Assembly: GCA_017429505.1 (NCBI GenBank)
Contig: JAFROW010000005.1
Location: forward strand, 1-64,000
DNA from: Clostridia bacterium
Lineage (GTDB): Bacteria; Bacillota; Clostridia; TANB77; CAG-508
Reading direction: 5' to 3'
DNA: 64,000 nt
Shown: positions 17,884-27,600 of the stretch, piece by piece
Numbering within the stretch: the first letter of the stretch is position 1
How the letters are laid out: each line of letters starts with the position of its first letter
Notes under the pieces: model-generated
Database searches by the model: none
Told to the model about the DNA's origin: nothing
What the model saw: only the letters and a program-made list of their open reading frames with translations
Program-made: the position numbers and the translations under genes

Positions 17884-19407
17884 TTACTCATAAAACACAT
17901 CATCTAATGTAATTTGTTGCTTTTTATAATTTCCTATTTTTTCAGGCAATTTCTTTTTTAATTCATTTTGAACTATTTCAGAATTTTCGTCAATTTTGTT
18001 TCCATCTTTGTCTAGCAAAACTAATTCTTTTTTATTATGTATTTTTACAAAATTCTCTTCATTTTGTATTACAGCAGACTTCAATGAAACTACTTCTTCC
18101 AATTTAGAAGAATATAATGTGATTTTGTCATTTTTTCTTGATGAAATTTGCAAAATGTTTTTGTTTCTTATTTTTTGTATTAAGTCATACTTAGTATCTA
18201 TAAAAGTTCTTCCATTCGCATTTATAACACCATATTTTTCGTCTTTATTTTCTACTATAAAATATTCTCCAAAGGCATATTCAATATAGTTGTAACTATT
18301 CTCTACCAATGTAAGCCCTTGATTATTTTCTATGCCATAATATGTTACATCATTATTTATAATTGTGGTAATTCTGTAATTTTTGTTTTCTGTTTCAAAT
18401 ACACTTTTGCTAAAACTAATATCTTGCTTATTTCCTTCTGAATCATATACATCATTTTCTCTTGAACTTTGTGCATATAAATAAATTCCATTTTGCTCAA
18501 TTTCAGCATATTTTGGTTCTACTTTTATTTCGCCTTTTTTGTTTGCTATACCAAATTGTCCGTTTTTTTCTATTATTAAAGCACCATTTTCTGTGTAAAT
18601 GATAGACTGATAGTCAGACTTTATTATTTGTTTTCCACCTTTATATAGACCATATTGTCCATTTCTAGAAACAATTAAGTATAATTCTTTTTCTTCTTTT
18701 ATTCTTATTATATTGTTAAATTCTGCTTTCAATATATTTTTACCATTGTAATCTATATAACCATATCTATATCCATCATTTGTTGTGTTTGATACTATAA
18801 ATCCTGCTTCTGAATAATTTGTTTTTTCAGAATAATACTCATCTGTTTCAATTTGGTCAAATTTTGGTTCTACTAATACAACACCATTCATATTAATAAC
18901 TCCAAATTTATCATTTTTACCAACTAAAAATTTCCCTTCAGTAGATTGCAAATTTTCGATTAAACTATATTCATTTTTTGTAATTTGTTTACCATTAAAG
19001 TCTATTAACCCATACAAACCATCTTTTTTGTATTTTAATACAGATTTTTCAAAACATAAAGTACTTGCTATATTTTTTATTTTTATAGGTTCAACTTTAT
19101 CATATTGTGAAAATAACCTTTCTTTTTTTGAATTTAGAACTTCTATATTTTCTTCATCTTTATAGCATATAAATATATCTTTTTCAGGATTTGGAATTTC
19201 TATATTATTGTACATTGCTTCTATTATAATGTTTCCATTTCTATCAATTACACCAAAATTGTCTCCATTTTTATATTTAACATATTTATATACTTCAATA
19301 TTTGAAATTGTATATTCTAACTCTCTATTCTTTATTTTATTTTTTATAAAGAAACCTAAAACTACTAAAATCACAAGTAAAAATAATACTATAAGTCTTT
19401 TTTTCAT
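17884..19407 (-). CDS. WG-repeat protein, membrane anchored
   Basis: The 507-residue product begins with a signal-anchor segment (KKRLIVLFLLVILVVLGFF). Most of the rest is a run of WG repeats of about 30-40 residues, visible as recurring units like YKNGDNFGVIDRNGNII, YKKDGLYGLIDFNGKQIT, NDKFGVINMNGVVLVEPKFD, RYGYIDYNGKNIL and GQFGIANKKGEIKVEPKY. WG repeats (PF14903) form beta-propeller-like or solenoid surfaces thought to bind ligands or proteins, and no enzymatic residues are expected. The protein is probably tethered outside the membrane. It has its own GGAGG site and lies 89 bp upstream of the cysteine desulfurase gene, which may be cotranscribed. Confidence 0.85.
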   Translation of the reverse strand: MKKRLIVLFLLVILVVLGFFIKNKIKNRELEYTISNIEVYKYVKYKNGDNFGVIDRNGNIIIEAMYNNIEIPNPEKDIFICYKDEENIEVLNSKKERLFSQYDKVEPIKIKNIASTLCFEKSVLKYKKDGLYGLIDFNGKQITKNEYSLIENLQSTEGKFLVGKNDKFGVINMNGVVLVEPKFDQIETDEYYSEKTNYSEAGFIVSNTTNDGYRYGYIDYNGKNILKAEFNNIIRIKEEKELYLIVSRNGQYGLYKGGKQIIKSDYQSIIYTENGALIIEKNGQFGIANKKGEIKVEPKYAEIEQNGIYLYAQSSRENDVYDSEGNKQDISFSKSVFETENKNYRITTIINNDVTYYGIENNQGLTLVENSYNYIEYAFGEYFIVENKDEKYGVINANGRTFIDTKYDLIQKIRNKNILQISSRKNDKITLYSSKLEEVVSLKSAVIQNEENFVKIHNKKELVLLDKDGNKIDENSEIVQNELKKKLPEKIGNYKKQQITLDDVFYE

Positions 19408-19492
19408 CTTTCTTTATTTCCTCCAATTCATCTTTTTTCTATTTGTATTTTACTATATTTAATACAAAATATCAAGATAATTTTTCAAAAAA

Positions 19493-19525
19493 AGAAAAAG
19501 GGCTCCTATTTAGGATACCCTTAAA
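19493..19525 (-). terminator. Terminator after adhesin B3
   Basis: On the minus strand AAGGG…TCCTA pairs with TAGGA…CCCTT across a short loop, followed by a T-rich tract. Confidence 0.75.
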
Positions 19526-19531
19526 AATCTA

Positions 19532-22500
19532 TTAAAGAACTTTTTTCTTTATTATCACAATTCCTGTTGATAATATAATTAATGACATAATTCCTGCTAT
19601 TGCATATAATGTAATCATACTTCTATTTTCTCCTGTAGGTGGAGTAATTGTAAATTTAGCCTTTACCATTCCATTTGTATGAACCTCTTTTGGTGCTATT
19701 TTTACTTGTTCTTCTTTTTCAGCTTGAGGAGTACTATCGTTTGAATCTGGTGTAGGTATAATTCCTTTTATTTCTGCTCTACTTACAACCTCCATGTCAT
19801 CATCTGTATTTGATAATAGTCTATTTGCAACAATTTTTACTTTATCTGATATTGGGTGTTTAGCATCCCTATTTGTAATTTTGTTTGTATATATTGCTTT
19901 CCAACCAACTAAGTCAAGCTCTTGTGCATTTAGTTCTTCACCATCAACTTGAATTATTGAATTTGCATTTCTTTCTATAATTCTATCTTTGTCAGATTTT
20001 TCTTTCAAATAAGTTAATGTTTTATCTAAATAATCTTTTACTAATGTTGGAGTTAATGTAACTTCCTTATTTATATTTCTATCTCCAAACCAATAGTATT
20101 CATTATTATAGTAATTTATATCAGATTTATTAGTAATTTTTACTTCATAAGTTAATTCTAAGTTTGTTCCATATAAGCTATTTTCAAGCATTTCTGTTCT
20201 AACATATGTGCTTCCACCATTTTTCTCATTATCTAAGTCACTTAATGCAACTATACCTTCACTTGGTACATTTTCTGGATTTCCATCATATAATAATTGT
20301 CCACTTGTATTTGTAAGTCTAACATTTGTTATTAATTTTTCAATCTCTGAATCTTGTTCTGGCATTACTATTATACCAAAGCTTAGTCCATTAAATGTTG
20401 TTGCAACTTGTGTATTTAAGTTCTGTACTTCTTGTACTTTTCCATTATCTTTTTGATTTACATTTGATGAAGTTCCTGTATTATCATTTTCTATTGTTAT
20501 AGAAACCTTTGCTGTTCCTGCCATTGAAGTTTGTGTTTTTCCTTCATTTACATTTTTTCTTACACTTAAATTGTCTACTGCTACAGAATCATTTTCACTT
20601 GTTATTTTCTTATACCATTCTTCTCCTTCTTTTCCTTGTAAGGCTTTTTTAGCTGCATCATTAGTTACAATTGTAGATTTGTAATCTTTAGCTACTATTG
20701 TTTTAAGCTCTTTTCCACTTACATCACATATCTTTTGAGTTCCATCCCCATAAGTAAATCTTAGGAAATATCTTCCTGGAACAATTCCATTTAGTGTATA
20801 ATTTCCGTTTTGATCTGTAACAACTTGTGCTGGTTTTGATATAACTGTTCTTTGTGTGTTTCCACTACCTTGTGCTTCATATAAATTTGAAACTTTTAAT
20901 TTTGTAATATCTGTTTCTGTTCCTGTTGCATCAAGTAATTCAACTTTAGCACCTTTAACTACATTTTCATTATTGTCATATTTACCATTTCCAAGTTTTT
21001 GTCCATCTGTTGTCACTACCTTATCTTCAAATACTTTTCCTTTAAGAATTCTTTCTTGTCCCAATTTAAAGATTAAGTATGGTGCATCAGCATTCATTGT
21101 TGTATCTGATGTTATATGTGTTTGTTTGTTTTTAGATTTTATATTATAATCCCATCCATAGTCATACCTTACATAATTATGATTTCCTATTGTTGTAACT
21201 TTTGTTGGATATTCTTCTATAATTCCATAAGGATGATTTAGAATATCTAATATAGCATCTCTATTTACTTTAAATTCAATACGTTTTGTAGCTGTTTTAT
21301 TTGAGCCAATACTTTCGATTCCTTTTGTATATTGAGCGTTAGCTTTTGCTTTATCACCATTTGTTACTTTCCAATTTTTTTCATTCTCACTTAATGAATA
21401 TCTTTTTGCATCAAATTCATTTACTAAAGATGATATATTTAATTCTTGTTCTTGATATAATTCTTCATAGTTTTTCGCCGCACTTCCAGTTCCTATTGTA
21501 GTTGTATTTGTTATATCAATTCTATATCCTACATATACTTTTAACTCTTCTTTTCCATTTTTTGCTTCATAAGCAATATCTGATGGATAGATATCTGCTG
21601 TGTATCCAGAAATAGTTCCTTTCTTTTGGAAATTAACTCTTGGAGCTGCAACACTACTTGAATTACCTCCAGAACCATATTTATACGTATAAGTATATCC
21701 TCTCATAACTATTTTTACATATTCTAAATTTTCGTTTACAGTATAATCTGCATTAGGAATTTCTTTAATTCCTAGATTAATATTATTTACTGTTAAATTA
21801 GGTTCATCAAAAGTTCCACATTTCATAAATCCATAAGTATCTATTGCTGATGTTCCTGTATATGTTGTAGCAATTCCAGATAAATCATCATCTTTTGTTG
21901 CAACATTTTTCATCATTGCTTTTGAACCATTTTCTGCAGTTGCGTTAAATGCTACTGGAATATATTTTTTTCCTACTGCATCATTATAGTTAAATTCTAC
22001 ATAGTACTTCTCTAACTCTGATAATTTTATTAAACTATCAAATAAATATTTTCCTTCTGAATCAGTTGTAGCTGTTCCAACAGGTGTATTATCTCCTTTT
22101 TTCATTAGTCTTACAGTTACTCCACTAATCTTCGATTCTCTTGAACTATCATATAAACTATTAAATGCTCCATCTTTAGTTGCTTGTGTATCTTCCCATA
22201 TAAAGCCTTCAATTGATACTTTCTTAATATTTGTAATTGTTGTATTTACATCATATATATCATTGTCTGATGATATTGTTACCTCTTTTTTAGTATCTGC
22301 ATATCCCTTTTCAGCATCATATCCTTCTTGATGTTTTAATAAATATCCTGTAGGTGGTTCAACCTCATATATATGATATGTTCCATCATCTAATCCATCT
22401 ATTTTTAGACCATTTTCGCTTGGATAAATTACATTGTCTTCTGATGAATATTCATTTTTAAATCTATATATTGTAGCACCTTCATAAGATGCATTATATG

Positions 22501-24625
22501 TGTATGGTGCTTGTGTGCCCTGTAACCAACCATTTGGAGTTTTTACTTTAAATCCTGCACCTTCTATATTTTGATTAGTTTCCACATCTTTTTTATAAAT
22601 TGTTATAGAACCTTTTCTTAAGTTTTTAAAATCAGATTTAGGATCTCTATTTGAACTATTAATTTTCATATCTATAGAAGTTGTTGGTTGTACAGCTAAT
22701 ATATATCCTTTTGGTGCACCAACTTCTTTTATAGTATATGTACCATACAATAATCCATCTATATATAATTTTCCATTAGTTGTTGAATATACTTTAGCAT
22801 TTGACTCACTACTTGTATAAGTATTTATATCAGTTAACCATCCTCTTCCAGATCTATATATTTTAAAATCTGTTGGATCTGTAATTACATAATTTTTCTT
22901 TAAATCTCTTTTTGTTACTGTAAGGCTTCCTGTTGGTGTATTATAGAAATCCATTGCTGATGGTGTTGGATTAGAACTACTAATCGTTCTTCTTTCTGTT
23001 TTTGAAGATAATAAATATCTACTTGGTGCCTGTATCTCTTTTGCTATATAAGTTCCTTCTTCTAATCCTTCAAATGCTCTTGTTCCATAAACATCATATC
23101 GTTCTGCTTGACTATAAAGATTGTCATACTTATATGATCCTTCTGAACCACTTAAATATCCTTTTGATGTTCTTATTACAAATGTTGCTGCTGAATTTGA
23201 AATTAATTTTCTTGTAACTGAATCAAATTTATTAATAACTATACCATATTCAGTACCTTCATTAGGTTCATCTGGTTCATCTAGTTCATCTGGTTCATCT
23301 GGTTCATCTGGTTCGTTATAAAACACTAATGCAGAAGGATTTAAATTTGAACTAGTAATTGTTACATTCTTGCTTGATGTTGATATTGTGTAATTTTTTG
23401 GAGCTTTTGTTTCTTTTATTGTATATGTTCCAAGTTCTAGTCCTTCTAAATTTATTTCTCCATTTTTATCTGTTTTATATGTTGATCCTGTTTTATCATC
23501 ATATGTATATGACCCTTTTGTACCTTTTAGCCATCCACTTGATGTTTGTATTTTAAATTGTGCTTCCATATCTTCAGAAGTATTTTTTATAGGTTGATTA
23601 GTTCTTGAATCTTTTTTTACAATTTTTATACTACCTAATTTTTCAGTAATTGAAACACTAATTGGATCTGAAACAGGCCAAGCTTGTCCTGTTTCTGCTA
23701 TCATAAAATCTTGACCTTCACCATAATAGCAAAACCACATCTCTGCTTTTAAAACAGTATTTTTACTTTCAGCCTGTACACTTGTTACATTTCCACCATT
23801 ACTATTCACTATATATACTTCGTCTCCAGATTTTATATCTTCAAGAGAAACTGTTTTATTATTTACTTTGTACGAAATATTTTTTATCTCTGTGCTGCCA
23901 TTCCAAAGCTTTAAATAATTCAGCTTACCATTAAATGTAAACTTTAGTGGTCCTATTAACTTCATAGATTCAACTTGTAACTTTTTTTTATTAGAGCTTA
24001 TTGTTGGATATTTATTATCAGCTTTATTACTATAAGCATTTGCACGATTTATGAAATTTATAATACTACTATCGCTAAAATAAGCACTATGCATCACAGC
24101 CCTTGAAATACCTAGCTTAGTTCCTACGCTTGAAAACCAACTCCCATTATTATCTAAATACCCATGAACTGCTCTTGTACGAATTTTATCAGTACCTGAA
24201 CCACTATATCCTAAACGATACCCTTCTTGAGAAAGTAAATATGCTAAAGCAACATTCTTTTTATTCTCTACAGGTGTTCCTTCTGATTTTGTACTATATG
24301 CTCTATCTCCTTCTATTCTTGCATACCCCACAATATTATAAAGTGCTGATACTGAATCAGTATTAGCATGATGGTGAATACAGTAAACATGATCTGATTC
24401 TCTTAATTGATTTATTACACCATCATTTCCACCATTGTGAATCCATACTTTCTTTCCAACAGCCTTTTCCCCTGCTGCTATAAGAGCAGCTCTTGTTTTA
24501 TAATCAGATTTTTTATACTTTGGATTACTAGTGTCTGTGGCATTTATTCCCTTTGACAATAACATTACAAATAACATAATAAATAATAAAATTAAAATTA
24601 TTACTTTGTTAAATTTCTTTATCAT
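19532..24625 (-). CDS. Adhesin B3: SpaA/SdrD-type surface protein, TPPTG sorting signal
   Basis: This 1697-residue protein starts at an ATG behind AAAGGAG, 18 bp after A3. It has a signal peptide (about 1-27), then an N-terminal domain with a VYCIHHH motif and the ALAYLLSQEGYRLGYSG segment, which is reminiscent of thioester-type surface domains but not assignable. From about 328 to 800 run four to five SpaA/Cna-B-like repeats (such as KIVKKDSRTNQPI…FKIQTSSGWLKG…GTYTIKETKAP). SdrD B-like modules follow at about 803 (GFIWEDTQATKDGAF) and 1190 (KGKVFEDKVV). The C-terminus is TPPTGE, a hydrophobic helix and KKKVL, a sortase-type signal with Thr in place of Leu. An Asp-Glu-Pro repeat lies at about 437-454. 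The role is probably a wall-anchored adhesin or pilus-like stalk. Confidence 0.85.
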   Translation of the reverse strand: MIKKFNKVIILILLFIMLFVMLLSKGINATDTSNPKYKKSDYKTRAALIAAGEKAVGKKVWIHNGGNDGVINQLRESDHVYCIHHHANTDSVSALYNIVGYARIEGDRAYSTKSEGTPVENKKNVALAYLLSQEGYRLGYSGSGTDKIRTRAVHGYLDNNGSWFSSVGTKLGISRAVMHSAYFSDSSIINFINRANAYSNKADNKYPTISSNKKKLQVESMKLIGPLKFTFNGKLNYLKLWNGSTEIKNISYKVNNKTVSLEDIKSGDEVYIVNSNGGNVTSVQAESKNTVLKAEMWFCYYGEGQDFMIAETGQAWPVSDPISVSITEKLGSIKIVKKDSRTNQPIKNTSEDMEAQFKIQTSSGWLKGTKGSYTYDDKTGSTYKTDKNGEINLEGLELGTYTIKETKAPKNYTISTSSKNVTITSSNLNPSALVFYNEPDEPDEPDELDEPDEPNEGTEYGIVINKFDSVTRKLISNSAATFVIRTSKGYLSGSEGSYKYDNLYSQAERYDVYGTRAFEGLEEGTYIAKEIQAPSRYLLSSKTERRTISSSNPTPSAMDFYNTPTGSLTVTKRDLKKNYVITDPTDFKIYRSGRGWLTDINTYTSSESNAKVYSTTNGKLYIDGLLYGTYTIKEVGAPKGYILAVQPTTSIDMKINSSNRDPKSDFKNLRKGSITIYKKDVETNQNIEGAGFKVKTPNGWLQGTQAPYTYNASYEGATIYRFKNEYSSEDNVIYPSENGLKIDGLDDGTYHIYEVEPPTGYLLKHQEGYDAEKGYADTKKEVTISSDNDIYDVNTTITNIKKVSIEGFIWEDTQATKDGAFNSLYDSSRESKISGVTVRLMKKGDNTPVGTATTDSEGKYLFDSLIKLSELEKYYVEFNYNDAVGKKYIPVAFNATAENGSKAMMKNVATKDDDLSGIATTYTGTSAIDTYGFMKCGTFDEPNLTVNNINLGIKEIPNADYTVNENLEYVKIVMRGYTYTYKYGSGGNSSSVAAPRVNFQKKGTISGYTADIYPSDIAYEAKNGKEELKVYVGYRIDITNTTTIGTGSAAKNYEELYQEQELNISSLVNEFDAKRYSLSENEKNWKVTNGDKAKANAQYTKGIESIGSNKTATKRIEFKVNRDAILDILNHPYGIIEEYPTKVTTIGNHNYVRYDYGWDYNIKSKNKQTHITSDTTMNADAPYLIFKLGQERILKGKVFEDKVVTTDGQKLGNGKYDNNENVVKGAKVELLDATGTETDITKLKVSNLYEAQGSGNTQRTVISKPAQVVTDQNGNYTLNGIVPGRYFLRFTYGDGTQKICDVSGKELKTIVAKDYKSTIVTNDAAKKALQGKEGEEWYKKITSENDSVAVDNLSVRKNVNEGKTQTSMAGTAKVSITIENDNTGTSSNVNQKDNGKVQEVQNLNTQVATTFNGLSFGIIVMPEQDSEIEKLITNVRLTNTSGQLLYDGNPENVPSEGIVALSDLDNEKNGGSTYVRTEMLENSLYGTNLELTYEVKITNKSDINYYNNEYYWFGDRNINKEVTLTPTLVKDYLDKTLTYLKEKSDKDRIIERNANSIIQVDGEELNAQELDLVGWKAIYTNKITNRDAKHPISDKVKIVANRLLSNTDDDMEVVSRAEIKGIIPTPDSNDSTPQAEKEEQVKIAPKEVHTNGMVKAKFTITPPTGENRSMITLYAIAGIMSLIILSTGIVIIKKKVL
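23265..23315 (-). repeat. 9-nt tandem repeat encoding Asp-Glu-Pro linker
   Basis: About six near-perfect copies of a 9-base unit (ggttcatct on the plus strand) encode the DEPDEPDELDEP linker of B3. Copy number could change by slippage without changing the frame. Confidence 0.75.
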
Positions 24626-24643
24626 TGCATTTCTCCTTTCCTC

Positions 24644-27600
24644 TTAGAACGTTGTATTCTCCTTTATAACTTTTTTTATTATCACATAAGAAATAGTAGC
24701 TATTGTTAATGATATTAATAATGTTATTATAATGTATCTAATAGCTATACCTGTGCTTACACTTATAATCAAATCTGCACCAGATATATCATCATATTGA
24801 CTTGAATTTTCGTCAATTACTCCTTGTGAATTATAGTATTCTTCTATTTCTGCTTTATTATTTGTAAGTCCTGTATTTGATTCTGTCATTGTTTTTGTTA
24901 AAACTAATGTTATTTCTTTTGTTTCTCCTGGTTCTATTATTGTATTTGCTAAACTTGTAGTATATAGAGTATTTCCTGATTGATACCAATCTTTGTTAAG
25001 TTTAGAATTGAATTTTAGGTCAGATGGTTTATTGTCTACTATTTTTTTAGCATAACCTGGTAATTCTCCATTATTGGTTACTTTTATTTTGTACTCTATA
25101 AGTACAACTGAACCTTTTAAGTATTTACCTTTTATTTCTACTTTTGCTAAATTTGTATCTGAGTATTTTATACTTTTGTTTCCTTCTGCATTGCTTACAG
25201 TTACTTTTGATATAGTTTTAGATAAACTCAAGTCAAACTTTTTAGCTTCAACTAGTCCTATATCTATATTTCCTATGCTATTTTCATTTAAAGTTAATGT
25301 ATCTGTAGAAGCCACCTTTTTGTTTTCCCCATTTATTTTCATTGTCACATTTTCTGCATCAGAATTATTGTTTGAGTTTGCTTCTTCTGAATGATATTTT
25401 GTTAAAGTGTATTTTCCTTTATCATATTCAAATATTACAACATATTTTCCATTATTAACATTAGTAAAATAATATAATCCATTAGTATTTGTTGTAGTAC
25501 TACCTACTTCTGCATTTTTTTCTATATCAAATAATGTAGCTTTTATTCCTTCTAAATATTTTTCGTTTACGTCTCTTTTTCCATTTCCATTTTCATCTAA
25601 CCATGCTGTTCCTGATATTGCATTTTTATTTGGAATAGTTGTGCTTCCATCTGTCCCTGTTCCACTATTTCCTGCATTATCACCTCTTGTTCCGTTATCT
25701 CCTGTACTATCTCCATCTGTTCCTGTATCGTCTTTTACTATATAATCTTCTGGATTATATTCTTCTGTTTTTGGAACTTCTATGTTATAAGTAATTTCAT
25801 CTGTTTCATCAATTTTTATACCATCACTATAAATTTCTAATTTATTAGTAATTTTTAAATTTTCTTTTTCTGGTAGTTCTTCAATTACTTTACCTACAAT
25901 TTCTAAAGTTATTTCTTTTCCTGCTTTTAACTCTTTTACTATTTCTAATCTATCATATTCTGTATTTTCTGTAGTCAAGACTTCCTTTTCATATTCGCAA
26001 TTTTCTCCATCAATTATAAAGGTTTCTATATTTAAATATTTTGAAATTTCATCTATAATTGTTAATCTTCCAGCATCTTTAATTCCTGTATTTTTTATTT
26101 TAAATACATACTTAATTTTGTCATTTGGTTTTACATATCCTTGTGTAGTAAGTTCTGTTGTTGCTTGTGATGTTGCTTCAATTTTTGCTAAAACCCCAAC
26201 AATTCTCTCTTCTAATTCATTAGATCTATATGTATTTCCTTCTGAGTCTGTTGCCTGAGCATTTATTTTTGTTGTTTTTAATTGATTTTCGTTTTCTTTA
26301 ATAGCATTAGCTGTTGCATTAATAGTAACTTTTATAGTTTGATTAGCAGCTATTGAATCAAAACTTAAAGTATTATTATTTAGTTCTATTATTCCTTGTC
26401 CTTCATCTTCTATATACCAATCAATAATATTTATAGATAAAGCTTCATTTTTATTTAATATTAGTTTTATGTTTCTTTGTTCTTCATTAGTTAAATTAGT
26501 AATTTTTATTTCATATTTGTAATTATAATCTGCTTCTAAATTATCATTTGGTTTTCTATATAATGGTGCACATATAACCTGTAATTTTGCTGGACTTATT
26601 TTGTTAGAAATAGTTTTTTCATCTTTTTTCTCATTATTTTCACTAAATGAGAATTTAGCTTCAATATTTTTTTCCTCTGTTATATTTTCATTTGCCATTA
26701 CCATAAATGAATATGTGTAATCTTTTCCTGCTCCAATACTTATGTTTTCTTGTTTTAATGTAGTAGTTTGTTCTGTTTTACTATAATACTCTTCTCCTTT
26801 TGTATATTCATCTCTTTCCTCGTTATATTTTGGATAATTCGGATTAATCTGTACTAAAGTTGTATTTTCTGGTAAATTTACATCTATTTTTAATCCTGTT
26901 TTATCTGCTGAACTTGGGTTACTTATTGTTGCAGCATATGTAATTACTTCTCCTGCTTTTATTGTGTCTCCTTCTACAATTGCTTTTCCTCCAACTTTGG
27001 CAGAAACTGCATATCTTAAACTTGCATTTTGTTCATTTCCACTTTGGCTTCCAGAGCTTCCTCCTTGGCTTCCGCTTCCTGAATTCCCCCCTTCATTGCC
27101 ATTTTGTCCTTGGTTTCCTGTGCTTCCTCCTTCATTGCCACTTTGTCCTTCGTTTCCTGTATTTCCTCCTTGTGATTGTGCTGCTATTTGTATATTTACT
27201 TTCTGTGTTCCATTGTCTGTATATTTTGTTGCATTTTCGTTTGTATATGTCATAACTATTTCTTCATTACTATTTGTAGCAGTTTGATCTATTTCTACTT
27301 CTGTTTTTATAGATATTGTTGTTCCTGTTATTGCTTCTCCTAAATAATATGTTTGTTCTCCAGTTAATTTTATACTTAATACTTTTTGTCCATTTTCTTC
27401 TATTACTTTGTAATTTCCTTCTGTCAATTCTAATCCATTATCTGCATGCATTAGTTGTGGCATTTGCTTATATGTTACATCTTTTACTTGTTGTGGTAAC
27501 TTTATTTTAAGTTCAGGATTTTTATATAAATCTTGATTATCACCACGTGATTCCAGTACAGCTGTTAAATTTAATTCTTGTTTTTCTGCTGAAGCAATTA

